64,000 bases of DNA, from assembly GCF_001269655.1 (NCBI RefSeq), contig NZ_LHVE01000020.1, positions 744,001-808,000 of the forward strand, in the 5' to 3' direction. Positions 43,453-52,598 of the stretch are shown here, piece after piece (position 1 is the first letter of the stretch; each line of letters starts with the position of its first letter). Below the pieces are notes generated by a model. The model did not search any database, was not told where the DNA came from, and saw only the letters and a program-made list of their open reading frames with translations. The stretch comes from Pseudomonas thivervalensis (GTDB lineage Bacteria; Pseudomonadota; Gammaproteobacteria; Pseudomonadales; Pseudomonadaceae). Position numbers and translations under genes: made by a program.

Positions 43453-44511
43453 TCAAATCAACGACATCTGTCGGCCCGGCGGACAGAAGGCATCGCAATC
43501 GAGATTGTAGCCGTCGCGGCGCTCCAGCCCCAGGCGCTTGAGTGCCTTGGCAAATCGCTGGGCCAGCAAGTCGGCGAACGGACCTTCGCCGCGCATTCGC
43601 GCCCCGAAGCGGCTGTCGTACAGTTCGCCACCGCGGCTCTGGCGCACCAGGCTCAGCACATGGGCGGCGCGTTGCGGGTAGTGCGCCTGCAGCCACTCCT
43701 CGAACAGCGGCGCGACTTCCAGCGGCAGGCGCAGCATGACGTAGGCGGCATTCTGCGCGCCGGCGGCGTGGGCTTCGGCCAGCAGGCTTTCGATCTCGCT
43801 GTCGTTGATCATCGGGATCATCGGTGCGCAGAGCACACCCACGTTGATGCCTGCCTCACGCATGACCTTGATCGCCCGCAATCGCGCCTTGGGCGCCGCC
43901 GCGCGGGGCTCGAGGATACGCTTGAGCTCATCGTCCAGGGTGGTGAGGCTGATCATTACATGCACCAGGCGTTGCTGCGCCAGCTCGGTTAGCAAGTCCA
44001 GGTCGCGCAGGATCAGCGAGCCCTTGGTGACGATGGTCACCGGATGCCGATAACGCAGCAGCACTTCGAGGATCCGGCGGGTTATCCGTTGTTCGCGTTC
44101 GATAGGCTGATAGGGGTCGGTGTTGGACCCCAGTGCGATCGGCGCGCATTGATAGCCGCGGCGGGACAATTGCTCTTCCAGCACGTCGGCGGCATTGGTC
44201 TTGGCGATCAGCTTCGTTTCGAAATCCAGCCCTGGCGACAGGTCCCAATAGGCATGGCTGGGCCGCGCATAGCAGTAGATGCAACCGTGTTCGCAGCCTC
44301 GGTACGGGTTGATCGAGCGGTCGAACGGGATATCGGATGAGGTGTTGCGGGTAATGATGGTCTTCGCCGTTTCGATGCGCACTTCGGTGCCCTGGGTCGG
44401 CGGGACTTCCTGATACCAGCCGTCATCTTCGACCACCGAGCGACTCGGGGCGAAGCGGTTGTGCGGGTTGGCGGCGGTGCCGCGGCCGCGCGGTGGAAGG
44501 GAGGCTGGCAT
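43453..44511 (-). CDS. PA0069-type radical SAM protein, SOS-regulated
   Basis: The 352-residue protein binds a [4Fe-4S] cluster through the CxxxCxxC motif in RGCEHGCIYCYARPSH (about residues 70-85). The Elp3/spore photolyase-like radical SAM core continues through VTIVTKGSLILRDLDLL and VLCAPMIPMIND. The family is named after PA0069 of P. aeruginosa; I recall it as a member of the LexA regulon. A perfect LexA-like box lies 17 bp upstream of the ATG, which supports induction by DNA damage. The reaction is unknown; repair of DNA lesions is a reasonable guess. Confidence 0.88.
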   Translation of the reverse strand: MPASLPPRGRGTAANPHNRFAPSRSVVEDDGWYQEVPPTQGTEVRIETAKTIITRNTSSDIPFDRSINPYRGCEHGCIYCYARPSHAYWDLSPGLDFETKLIAKTNAADVLEEQLSRRGYQCAPIALGSNTDPYQPIEREQRITRRILEVLLRYRHPVTIVTKGSLILRDLDLLTELAQQRLVHVMISLTTLDDELKRILEPRAAAPKARLRAIKVMREAGINVGVLCAPMIPMINDSEIESLLAEAHAAGAQNAAYVMLRLPLEVAPLFEEWLQAHYPQRAAHVLSLVRQSRGGELYDSRFGARMRGEGPFADLLAQRFAKALKRLGLERRDGYNLDCDAFCPPGRQMSLI

Positions 44512-44527
44512 GGGAGTACTCCGTAGG

Positions 44528-44543
44528 CTGTATGTACATACAG
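44528..44543. promoter_or_regulatory. LexA (SOS) box
   Basis: The sequence CTGTATGTACATACAG is a perfect 16-bp palindrome of the form CTGT-N8-ACAG, the gammaproteobacterial LexA consensus, and is followed by TA as in CAGTA. It lies just before the radical SAM gene on the minus strand and 150 bp before the phosphatase on the plus strand. Confidence 0.85.
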
Positions 44544-44693
44544 TATTCGCTGTGTTCGATTAAGGCCAGTGCCATTCGGCAGCGCAAATAGCGGATCAAC
44601 CTTCACAACGCTTTGACGTTCCGCTCACGGGCTTTTAACCGGAGCGAGCCGACACTCCATCTCCCGTATCCCTTCGTTCTCGGTCGTCCGTGC

Positions 44694-45374
44694 ATGCTCA
44701 AGCTCTGTTCCCGTTCACTGCTTTGCCTGGTCCTGCTCATCGGGCTGGCCGAGGCGCCCGCCCAAGCGGCCGATTCCACTGAGGCGAGGCCCGCTGAGTG
44801 GGCGCAGCCAGTGGGTAAGCAATACAACCTCTACCAGATGTCGCCGACGCTCTACCGCAGCTCGCTACCGGACGGCGGCGCGGTGCCCTTGCTGACCAAG
44901 CTCCGGATCGGCACGGTCATCACCTTCCTGCCGGAGTCGGACCAGCGCTGGTTGTCCGCCCCCGGCATCGAGCAGGTGCAATTGCCCTATCGCACCAATC
45001 ACGTCGACGACAGCGACATCCTCAGGGCCCTGCGCGCTGTCCAGGCGGCCGAAACCAAGGGGCCGGTGTTGATGCACTGCAAGCATGGCTCGGACCGCAC
45101 CGGGTTGGTGGCCGCCATGTACCGGGTGGTGGTCCAGGGCTGGAGCAAAGAGGACGCGCTGAACGAAATGACCGAAGGTGGCTTCGGTGACAGCCATCAC
45201 TTCAAGGACGGGGTGCGCTACATGATGCAGGCCGATGTCGACAAACTCCGCGTGGCGTTGGCGAACGGTGATTGCAGCACCAGTGTGTTTGCCCTTTGCT
45301 CCCTGAAAAGTTGGGTCAACTCGACCACCATGGCCCATCACCTGGACCCTCAGGCGGTGCTTCCCGAGCGATGA
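44694..45374 (+). CDS. Secreted dual-specificity protein phosphatase-like protein
   Basis: The 226-residue product has a Sec signal peptide (about 1-24, ending APAQA) and a cysteine-dependent phosphatase domain. The P-loop HCKHGSDRTG near residue 125-134 (CxxGxxR with the catalytic cysteine and arginine) is intact, and TFLPES with an upstream YRSSLP resembles Siw14/DUF442-like phosphatases. I chose the ATG at 44694, where the signal peptide begins; an upstream start would add 27 residues without family sequence. Its substrate outside the cytoplasm is unknown. The 3' end overlaps the convergent peptidase gene by 25 bp. Confidence 0.82.
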   Translation: MLKLCSRSLLCLVLLIGLAEAPAQAADSTEARPAEWAQPVGKQYNLYQMSPTLYRSSLPDGGAVPLLTKLRIGTVITFLPESDQRWLSAPGIEQVQLPYRTNHVDDSDILRALRAVQAAETKGPVLMHCKHGSDRTGLVAAMYRVVVQGWSKEDALNEMTEGGFGDSHHFKDGVRYMMQADVDKLRVALANGDCSTSVFALCSLKSWVNSTTMAHHLDPQAVLPER

Positions 45375-47365
45375 TCGTCATGCGCGAGAAACGCCTGGAT
45401 CGATTCCGCCAGCGGTCGCGAGTCGCCCGGCCCGAAAATCATCTCGCGCAGCGCCCGCCCGGTTGCTGGATTGAACAGCCCGTCGCGTTCGAACTTCTGG
45501 AACACGTTTCTGGCCAGTTCTTTCGACCAGGCATAGGCATAGATTCCGGCCCCATAGCCAGTCACCAGATAGTCCAGGCCATTGGGCCAGCGCTCGTTTG
45601 CGGATACCGGCAGATGCCCTATTTGCACGCTGACATGATCGAACACCTGCTGGGCGGTGCGTCCGTCGTCGTGGCTGCGGTGCAATTCCATGTCGAACAG
45701 CGCATCGCGCAAGAACAGTGCGGTGTCCCAACTGGTCTGGGTATTGAGGTAAAGCAGCAACTGATCGGCGATGTTGTCCGGCAGGGGCTCGCCGGTCTGG
45801 TGATGTTTCGCTACACGGAGCAGGCAGGGCTTGGTAAAGCACCATTGCTCGAACAGTACCCCGGCAAACTCGGCGGTATCCCGGGAAAGCTCGGTGATGC
45901 CCGAAACGTCGCGGTATTCGGCCTGGGTCAAGACGTGATGCAGGCAGTGGCCGAACTCATGGAAAAGGATTCGCAATTGCCGATGATCCAGCAACACGGG
46001 ATTTGTACCTGAGCCGCGCGGCAACCAGCCATGTAAAACGGCGATAGGGTGACGCGGTCGGCCTTCGGCGGTGATGCGGCGGTTGCGCAGGGTGGTGGTG
46101 TTGGGAAAACCGTCCTGGTGCGCCACTTCAAACGGGTCAAAATAGAGGTAGCCAAGGGTCTCGTCCCGTTCGCGAACTTCAAAAAGCCGCACGTCTGGGT
46201 GCCAGGTCGCCACATCCCGGCGTTCAACGATGTCCACGCCGAACAGGTCCTTGGCGATCAACAGCAGCTGTGAAAACGTCGATTCCAGCGCAAACCAGGC
46301 GCTGGCGGCCTGTTCTGAAACTCCTGCCGTTTGCCGCCGCAGCTTTTCGGCCAGGTATTGATAGTCCCAAGGCTGCAGCCCGCTGAAACCTTGCGTTACG
46401 GCAAAGGCCTCCAGTCGCTGGGCGTCCCGAGTAAAGACCTGGCGCTGCCGTGCGAGCCGCTCGTGCAGGAACGCCATGACCTGTTCCGGCGATTCAGCCT
46501 GCTCTGGCTCGATGGCCATTTGCGCGTAATTCGAATAGCCCAATAACGCGGCGTACTGGTGACGATCCCTGAGCAATTGCGCGAGCACTTCGCCGTTGTC
46601 GAACACGCCGGCCAGTGGCCCTTGATCCGATGCCCGTGTGCTGTAGGCGACATACATCTGTCGGCGCAAGAGGCGATCGTCAGCGTAGCGGGTGACGACG
46701 CGAAACGATTCCTCATTGAGCGTCAGCAACCAGCCGTTGCGCCCGGCTTCACGGGCCTGGTCGGCCAGGCGTTGTCTGAAAGATGCCGGCAGGCCAATCA
46801 AGCGGGCCTCATCGTCAAAGGTCTTGCTCCAGGTTTTATTGGCTTCGTGCAGGTGTTCCATGAATAGGCTGCGGGCGCCCTGGATACGTAGTTTCACGTC
46901 TTGCAGGTCGGCCTGGGCGGTAGCGCCGAAGCCATTGTGGCGAAGCTCCCGGAGGATCTTTTCCAGCGCTCTTGTTCTCGCCGGTGAGAAATGCCGGGCG
47001 ATCTGGCTGTTCGCCAAGCGCTGGTAGAGGTGAAACAGTTCGGGGTTTTGCCTCAGCGACCGTTGGTAATCGTGAAGTCGTTCGCGACAGTCGAGCGACG
47101 CCTGTGTCCAGGCGTCGCCTGTCCGGGTCAAGGTCAGCCGCTCCAGCACATAGCCGAAGCTCTTCAAGCGGGCGTGGATTTCGTCCATCGCCAGCACGAG
47201 GTCGTCCCAGGTGGGAAACGGTGTCTGGGTCTTGATGATCTCGGCCACTTGAGCGCGGCTCTCGGCAATGATCTGGTCGAGGGCGGGTGAGAAGTGCCTG
47301 GCTTGGATCTGGGAAAAGGGCGGCAGGTCATGGGCCTGCAACAGCGGATTGTCATCGGCGGGCAT
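45350..47365 (-). CDS. M3 family oligopeptidase, PrlC paralogue
   Basis: The 671-residue zinc peptidase resembles PrlC but is clearly diverged. The zinc site FHEFGHCLHH (near residue 460) and the downstream glutamate in DTAEFAGVLFEQW are intact, so it should be active on short peptides. The N-terminus starts NPLLQAHDLPPFSQI like PrlC. It lies downstream of prlC and yheV on the same strand with a 115-bp gap. In P. aeruginosa I recall yheV being followed directly by the radical SAM gene, so this copy probably arose by duplication or was gained here. Confidence 0.9.
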   Translation of the reverse strand: MPADDNPLLQAHDLPPFSQIQARHFSPALDQIIAESRAQVAEIIKTQTPFPTWDDLVLAMDEIHARLKSFGYVLERLTLTRTGDAWTQASLDCRERLHDYQRSLRQNPELFHLYQRLANSQIARHFSPARTRALEKILRELRHNGFGATAQADLQDVKLRIQGARSLFMEHLHEANKTWSKTFDDEARLIGLPASFRQRLADQAREAGRNGWLLTLNEESFRVVTRYADDRLLRRQMYVAYSTRASDQGPLAGVFDNGEVLAQLLRDRHQYAALLGYSNYAQMAIEPEQAESPEQVMAFLHERLARQRQVFTRDAQRLEAFAVTQGFSGLQPWDYQYLAEKLRRQTAGVSEQAASAWFALESTFSQLLLIAKDLFGVDIVERRDVATWHPDVRLFEVRERDETLGYLYFDPFEVAHQDGFPNTTTLRNRRITAEGRPRHPIAVLHGWLPRGSGTNPVLLDHRQLRILFHEFGHCLHHVLTQAEYRDVSGITELSRDTAEFAGVLFEQWCFTKPCLLRVAKHHQTGEPLPDNIADQLLLYLNTQTSWDTALFLRDALFDMELHRSHDDGRTAQQVFDHVSVQIGHLPVSANERWPNGLDYLVTGYGAGIYAYAWSKELARNVFQKFERDGLFNPATGRALREMIFGPGDSRPLAESIQAFLAHDDHRSGSTA

Positions 47366-47480
47366 CGGAAGCCTTCCATGGACTGAACGGGATGAACAGT
47401 CTGGGCAGGCCGGGGGACGGCATGGCGGTATATATGTATCGCTTCCGGGCCGTGGGGCCCGGAAGGTGATACTGGATCAT

Positions 47481-47759
47481 TCAGTCGGTTTTTTTCTTCA
47501 ACTTGGGGTTGGGGAAAAACTGCACCGCCTGGACCTTGGCGTCCGGCGCCTTGAGCGCCGAGGTGTTGACCCGGGTGCCCAATTCCTTGGGCACCGACAG
47601 GCCTTGCTCGTTGAGCGTGTCGGAATAACCGCAGGCCACGCACTCGCGGTGCGGCACGCCGTCTTCGTTCCACATCATCAACTTGTCCGGTTCGCTGCAG
47701 GCCGGGCAGACCGCCCCGGCGATAAAGCGTCGCTTGGTAATCACAGGCCCCTCACTCAT
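47481..47759 (-). CDS. yheV: YheV family zinc-ribbon protein
   Basis: The 92-residue protein has four cysteines in two CxxC pairs (CPACSE near residue 18 and CVACGYSD near 40), forming a zinc ribbon. The family is encoded behind prlC in many gammaproteobacteria and its function is unknown. The ATG overlaps the prlC stop (ATGA), so translation is probably coupled. The C-terminus is basic (PKLKKKTD). Confidence 0.88.
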   Translation of the reverse strand: MSEGPVITKRRFIAGAVCPACSEPDKLMMWNEDGVPHRECVACGYSDTLNEQGLSVPKELGTRVNTSALKAPDAKVQAVQFFPNPKLKKKTD

Positions 47760-49807
47760 GCTGCCGCGTCCTCGGTCAGGCCGCTATGGCGCAAGAGTGC
47801 GTCAATCGACGGCTCACGGCCACGGAAGTCGACGAACAGCACCATCGGTTCCTGGGAGCCGCCACGGGCCAGGATCGCCTCGCGGAAGGCGCGACCGGTG
47901 TCGGCATTGAGCACGCCGTCTTCTTCGAACTTGGAGAACGCATCCGCCGAGAGCACTTCCGCCCACTTGTAGCTGTAGTAGCCCGCCGCATACCCGCCGG
48001 CGAAGATGTGGGCGAAGCTGTTGGGGAAGCGGTTGTAGGCCGGCGGACGCATGACCGACACCTCGTCACGCACGCCTTCGAGCACTTGCAGCACGCTGCG
48101 GCCATCGCCGTGGGTGGCGTGCAGCTCGAAGTCGAACAGCGAGAACTCCAACTGACGAACCATCATCAGGCCGGACTGGAAGTTTTTCGCCGCGAGCATT
48201 TTTTCCAGCAGGTCCTGGGGCAGCGGTTCGCCGGTCTCGTAGTGGCCGGAAATCAGCGCCAGGCCTTCAGGCTCCCAGCACCAGTTTTCCATGAACTGGC
48301 TCGGCAGCTCCACGGCATCCCAGGCCACGCCATTGATGCCGGACACACCAGCGTGTTCGACGCGGGTCAACAGGTGGTGCAAGCCATGGCCGAACTCGTG
48401 GAACAGGGTGGTGACTTCATCGTGGGTCAGCAGCGCCGGTTTGCCGCTGTCGGCCGGGGTGAAGTTGCACACCAGGTTGGCGACCGGGCTTTGCAGCACG
48501 CCGTCGAAGGTGCGGCGACGGTCGCGGGCACCGTCCATCCAGGCTCCGCCACGCTTGTTGGCGCGGGCGTAGAGGTCGAAGAAGAAGCGGCCGACGTGCT
48601 GGCCGTTCTCCTTGATCTCGAACAGGCGCACGTCCGGGTGCCAGGCGTCGAAGCCTTTCAGTTCGGCGATTTCGATGCCATAGAGGCGCTGGACGATGGC
48701 GAACAGGCCGCTCAATACCTTGTCGATCGGGAAGTAGGCGCGCAGGGCTTCCTGGGCCACGCTGTAGCGCTGCTGGCGCAGTTTTTCACCGTAGAAACCG
48801 CTGTCCCAGCTTTGCAGGTCGGGGCAGCCCTGCTCGGCGGCATAGGCTTTGAGCTGTTCCAGATCCAGGGCGGCGAACGGCTTGCTGCGCTTGGCCAGGT
48901 CACGCAGGAAGCTGAGGACCTGATCGCTGGATTCGGTCATCTTGGTCGCCAGGCTCAACTCGGCGAAGTTGGCGAAACCGAGCAGTTGGGCCAGTTCCTG
49001 GCGCAGGTCGAGGATCTGCTCCATCACCGGGCCGTTGTCGTTCTGGCCGGCATTCGGGCCTTGGTCCGAGGCGCGGGTGCAGTAGGCGGCGTAGACTTCT
49101 TCACGCAGGGCGCGGTCTTCGGCGTAGGTCATCACCGCGTAGTAGCTGGGGAATTCCAGGTTGATCAGCCAGCCGTCCAGCTCCTTGGCCTGGGCAGCGG
49201 CGGCCATTTGGGCCTTGGCCGAGTCGGTCAGGCCGGCAAGGGCGGCTTCGTCTGTGACGTGCTTGGTCCAGGCCTGGGTCGCGTCCAGCAGTTGATTGGA
49301 GAAGCGGCTGCCCAGCTCGGACAGTTTGCTCTGCACCTCGGCGTAGCGCTTCTGCTGCTCGGGCGGCAGGTCGATGCCCGACAGGCGGAAATCGCGCAGG
49401 GAATGTTCCAGGATGGTTTTCTGCGCCACGTCGAAGCCGGCGGCTTCGGGGCTGTTCGCCAGGGCTTCGAAGGCCTGGAACAGCTCGCGGTTCTGGCCCA
49501 GCTCGGTGGAGTAGGCACTCAGCGCCGGCAGGCAGGCCTCGTAGGCCTCGCGCAGTTCCGGGCTGTTGCGCACGGCGTTCAAATGGCTGACCGGGCTCCA
49601 GGCCGCGCCGAGACGATCATTGAGCTCGTCCATGGCCAATACCAGGCCGGCCCAGGTAGGCTGTTGGACTTGGGTCTTGAGAATTTCGGCAATGGCCGCG
49701 CGGTTGTCCGCCAGGATCTGCTCGATGGCCGGTTGCACGTGCTCGGCACGGATCGCCGAGAATGGCGGCAGGTCATAGGGCTGCAAAAGAGGGTTGTTCA
49801 CGCTCAC
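47756..49807 (-). CDS. prlC: Oligopeptidase A
   Basis: PrlC degrades signal peptides and other short peptides in the cytoplasm. The 683-residue M3 zinc metallopeptidase has the zinc site TLFHEFGHGLHHLL (near residue 462-475) and the third ligand glutamate in WDAVELPSQFMENW. I chose the GTG at 49807 (product MSVNNPLLQPYDLPPF) because this matches the family's N-terminus and size; an ATG at 49834 would add nine residues. It is followed by yheV with a four-base overlap. Confidence 0.95.
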   Translation of the reverse strand: MSVNNPLLQPYDLPPFSAIRAEHVQPAIEQILADNRAAIAEILKTQVQQPTWAGLVLAMDELNDRLGAAWSPVSHLNAVRNSPELREAYEACLPALSAYSTELGQNRELFQAFEALANSPEAAGFDVAQKTILEHSLRDFRLSGIDLPPEQQKRYAEVQSKLSELGSRFSNQLLDATQAWTKHVTDEAALAGLTDSAKAQMAAAAQAKELDGWLINLEFPSYYAVMTYAEDRALREEVYAAYCTRASDQGPNAGQNDNGPVMEQILDLRQELAQLLGFANFAELSLATKMTESSDQVLSFLRDLAKRSKPFAALDLEQLKAYAAEQGCPDLQSWDSGFYGEKLRQQRYSVAQEALRAYFPIDKVLSGLFAIVQRLYGIEIAELKGFDAWHPDVRLFEIKENGQHVGRFFFDLYARANKRGGAWMDGARDRRRTFDGVLQSPVANLVCNFTPADSGKPALLTHDEVTTLFHEFGHGLHHLLTRVEHAGVSGINGVAWDAVELPSQFMENWCWEPEGLALISGHYETGEPLPQDLLEKMLAAKNFQSGLMMVRQLEFSLFDFELHATHGDGRSVLQVLEGVRDEVSVMRPPAYNRFPNSFAHIFAGGYAAGYYSYKWAEVLSADAFSKFEEDGVLNADTGRAFREAILARGGSQEPMVLFVDFRGREPSIDALLRHSGLTEDAAA

Positions 49808-49906
49808 GGTCGACACCTTGGCTGGAAGAAACATCGGCCCATCTTAATTACAATCGGCGTTCACCGCAGCTAGCAGCGCCTATCACCGGATAAGAGAGAG
49901 CCTATC

Positions 49907-50452
49907 GTGACCCTTCGCACGTACCAGAACCACAGCCCGCGGCTTGCCCGTGGGGCTTTTGTCGACAGCACCGCGGTGGTGATCGGCGACGTCGAAATCG
50001 GCGAAGACAGCTCCGTCTGGCCGCTGACGGTCATTCGCGGCGACATGCACCGCATCCGTGTCGGTGCGCGCACCAGCGTCCAGGACGGTTGCGTGCTGCA
50101 CATCACCCACGCCGGGCCGTTCAACCCGGATGGCTTCCCGTTGCTGATCGGCGACGACGTGACCATCGCCCACAAGGTCATGCTCCACGGTTGCTCGGTG
50201 GGCAGCCGGATCCTGATCGGCATGGGCAGCATCGTCATGGACGGCGCGGTGGTCGAAGACGATGTGATCATCGGCGCCGGCAGCCTCGTACCGCCGGGCA
50301 AGCGCCTGGAGAGCGGCTTTTTGTATGTGGGCAGTCCAGTGAAACAGGCCCGGCCGCTGACAGACAAGGAGCGCGCGTTCTTCACCTACAGCGCGGCGAA
50401 CTACGTGAAGCTCAAGGACCTGCACTTAGCCGAAGGTTACGACCAGCCTTGA
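49907..50452 (+). CDS. Gamma-class carbonic anhydrase family protein
   Basis: The 181-residue protein is a left-handed beta-helix of hexapeptide repeats (DVEIGEDSSVWP, IRGDMHRIRVGA, VTIAHKVMLHGCSVG), with zinc histidines in LHITHAG, TIAHKVMLHG. It belongs to the YrdA/CaiE group, whose members have weak or no carbonic anhydrase activity. The start is a GTG at 49907 after AGAGAG. It is divergent from prlC, an arrangement conserved in Pseudomonas (PA0066-like). A trimer is expected. Confidence 0.9.
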   Translation: MTLRTYQNHSPRLARGAFVDSTAVVIGDVEIGEDSSVWPLTVIRGDMHRIRVGARTSVQDGCVLHITHAGPFNPDGFPLLIGDDVTIAHKVMLHGCSVGSRILIGMGSIVMDGAVVEDDVIIGAGSLVPPGKRLESGFLYVGSPVKQARPLTDKERAFFTYSAANYVKLKDLHLAEGYDQP

Positions 50453-50486
50453 TGGGTTCGTTACTGTTCCTACTTGTTTGATTCAT

Positions 50487-50594
50487 CGTGGCGAGGGAGC
50501 TTGCTCCCGCTTGAGCGCGAAGCGCTCACAAATAATGGGTCTGCCGCGTCCGAAGCGTCGGACCGGCCCAGCGGGAGCAAGCTCCCTCGCCACG
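50487..50594. repeat. REP pair before the HAD gene
   Basis: The left arm CGTGGCGAGGGAGCTTGCTC and its inverted copy ending at 50594 enclose about 55 bp that include a smaller stem (AGCGCGAAGCGCT). It lies between the gamma-carbonic anhydrase gene and the HAD gene on the same strand. Confidence 0.85.
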
Positions 50595-50617
50595 TGATGC
50601 CACTGCCAGGACCTGCC

Positions 50618-51268
50618 ATGCACTACCAGACCGTACTCTTCGACCTCGACGGCACCCTCACCGACCCCCGGGAAGGAATCACCCGCTCGATCCAGTTCGC
50701 CTTGAGCAAACTGGGCATCGACGAACCCGACCTGACCCGCCTCGAACACTTCATCGGCCCGCCGCTGTTGCAGGCGTTCATGCAGTTCTACGACTTCGAC
50801 GAAGCGAAGGCCTGGGAGGCGGTGAATTTCTATCGTGAGCGCTTCAAGGTCACCGGCCTTTACGAAAACCGCGTCTTCGACGGCGTGATGCCGTTGCTGG
50901 ATACCTTGGGTGGCCAAGGGCGCCAGTTGTACATCGCCACCTCAAAACCCTGGGTCTTCGCCCGGGAAATCGCCCGCCACTTCGACTTCGCCCGGCACTT
51001 CAAGGTGATCTACGGCAGCGAACTGGACGGCACCCGCACTGACAAAGTCGAGCTGATCGCCCACCTGCTGGCCGAAGAAGGCCTCGACCCGGCCAGCACC
51101 CTGATGATCGGCGACCGCAAACACGACCTGATCGGCGCCCACAGCAATGGCCTCGATGCGGCGGCGGTAGGGTATGGGTTCGGCAGCCACGAAGAACTCA
51201 GCATCGAGGGCCCGGCGTATCACTTCCAGACGGTGGATGAGTTGCACCAAGCGTTTTTGCGGCGTTGA
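50618..51268 (+). CDS. HAD family hydrolase, Gph-like
   Basis: The 216-residue protein is a Cof/Gph-type HAD phosphatase with all four motifs: FDLDGTLTD (residues 8-16, nucleophile aspartate), IATSKP near 107, the lysine in TDKVELIAH near 148, and IGDRKHDLIGA near 165-175. A small helical cap lies between motifs 1 and 2. Phosphoglycolate is a likely but unproven substrate. I chose the ATG at 50618 with AGGA upstream; an ATG at 50597 would start inside the REP neighbourhood. Confidence 0.88.
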   Translation: MHYQTVLFDLDGTLTDPREGITRSIQFALSKLGIDEPDLTRLEHFIGPPLLQAFMQFYDFDEAKAWEAVNFYRERFKVTGLYENRVFDGVMPLLDTLGGQGRQLYIATSKPWVFAREIARHFDFARHFKVIYGSELDGTRTDKVELIAHLLAEEGLDPASTLMIGDRKHDLIGAHSNGLDAAAVGYGFGSHEELSIEGPAYHFQTVDELHQAFLRR

Positions 51269-51320
51269 CTGGATCGCGATGGCGGCAGCACAGACACCCC
51301 CGACCTCAAGGCGTCCACTG

Positions 51321-51448
51321 GTGGCGAGGGAGCTTGCTCCCGCTCGGCGGCGCAGCCGTCGTAAGCTCGCTGATGCGGTTTGTCTGTGGAAATGCGTTGT
51401 CTTTTTGGGGCTGCTGCGCAGCCCAGCGGGAGCAAGCTCCCTCGCCAC
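51321..51448. repeat. REP pair after the HAD gene
   Basis: The arms GTGGCGAGGGAGCTTGCTCC and GGAGCAAGCTCCCTCGCCAC enclose about 80 bp containing CTGCTGCGCAG, as in the copies at 28192 and 30691. It lies between the 3' ends of the HAD and AraC genes, which converge. Confidence 0.85.
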
Positions 51449-51500
51449 AGGGGTTAACCCTATCCCGGTCCACAAAGGGGGTATAGATGAACGCGACGCC

Positions 51501-52493
51501 TCAGGCCCTGAACTGGCTGGGCGCCACGCCGCTCCAGCGCACGAAGGCATGGCGGAAGCTGGCGGTTTCGCTGAAGCCCAGTCGTTCGGCGATTCGATAG
51601 ATCGGCAGTTGGTCCTCGCAGAGCATCTGCTTGGCCCGCTCGAAGCGCAGTTCGTCCAACAGCTCCTGGTAGCTGCAGCCCAGGTCCTTGAGGTGGCGAC
51701 GCAAGGTGCGCGCCGAGCAGTTCATTTGTTCGGCCAGGCCCTCCAGCCCTGGGGCGGCGTCGAGTTGGGCGTCGAGCAACTGGCGGATGCGCCCCAGCCA
51801 GGCCTGGCGTCCGGTGAACTCGGTGTTCTGCCGGCGACAGCGTTCGGCCATGGCGTGATGGGTGATGGGGTCGGCCAGGGGCAAGGGGTGTTCCAGCCAA
51901 TGTCGCTCGAAGGCGAATGCATTGTCGACGCAGTCGAAGCGCACCGGGCAGTCGAAGAGCTCGGTGTAGCGTGCCTGGTAATCGGGCGCCGGGTGTTCGA
52001 AGCGAGCCGCGTGCAACGGCAGCGCATGGCCGAGGAGGTCATTGCAGATCACCCTCAACGAAACCATGCAGAACTCGGCATTGAACACCGCCAGGGCCGG
52101 GTTCTCCCGATAGTCGCTGGCGCTGAACCAGATGTGCTCGCCGTCATCGTCCAGGTTCAATTCGAAGAGTGTTCCCAACAGCGCCGGATAACGCAGTGCC
52201 AGGCGCAAAGCGTCACCTAAGGTGGCACTGGTGAGCAGGGCATAGCCGAGCATGCCGTAGGACGAAACGTGCATGCGCAGGCCCAGTTCCAGGCCGATGT
52301 CGCGCTTGAGGGCCACGGCGTTGGCGCAGACCTGCATCTCCTGGTTGGTGGTGATGCGCGTATCGGCCCGGCTCAGGTCCGCGGCGCTGATGCCGCTGCC
52401 GGCCAACAAGGCATCACTGGACAGCCCTTCGCTTTTAAAGGTGCTCAGTACCAGTGAAACGGCGTTGAGGGTGGTGAGGTGGGAATGCAGCAT
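51501..52493 (-). CDS. AraC family regulator with OruR/ArgR-like N-terminus
   Basis: The 330-residue protein has an N-terminal ligand domain of the Arabinose_bd/OruR type (GLELGLRMHVSSYGMLGYALLTS, read as GLRMHVSSYGMLGYALL) and a C-terminal AraC double helix-turn-helix at about 235-328 (CSARTLRRHLKDLG, IAERLGFSETASFRHAF). I chose the ATG at 52493. It lies 106 bp downstream of ansA on the same strand, so it may control asparagine or related amino acid use; this is inferred from position only. Confidence 0.87.
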   Translation of the reverse strand: MLHSHLTTLNAVSLVLSTFKSEGLSSDALLAGSGISAADLSRADTRITTNQEMQVCANAVALKRDIGLELGLRMHVSSYGMLGYALLTSATLGDALRLALRYPALLGTLFELNLDDDGEHIWFSASDYRENPALAVFNAEFCMVSLRVICNDLLGHALPLHAARFEHPAPDYQARYTELFDCPVRFDCVDNAFAFERHWLEHPLPLADPITHHAMAERCRRQNTEFTGRQAWLGRIRQLLDAQLDAAPGLEGLAEQMNCSARTLRRHLKDLGCSYQELLDELRFERAKQMLCEDQLPIYRIAERLGFSETASFRHAFVRWSGVAPSQFRA

Positions 52494-52598
52494 GTCCGTT
52501 TCCAGCCTGGGGAGGCTGGAAATGGAGCAAGTTGCATGCCGAGCGGTGTTTGCCAGGACACCACAAAAGCTCCTCACCACAAGTCGATGCAGGTTCGA

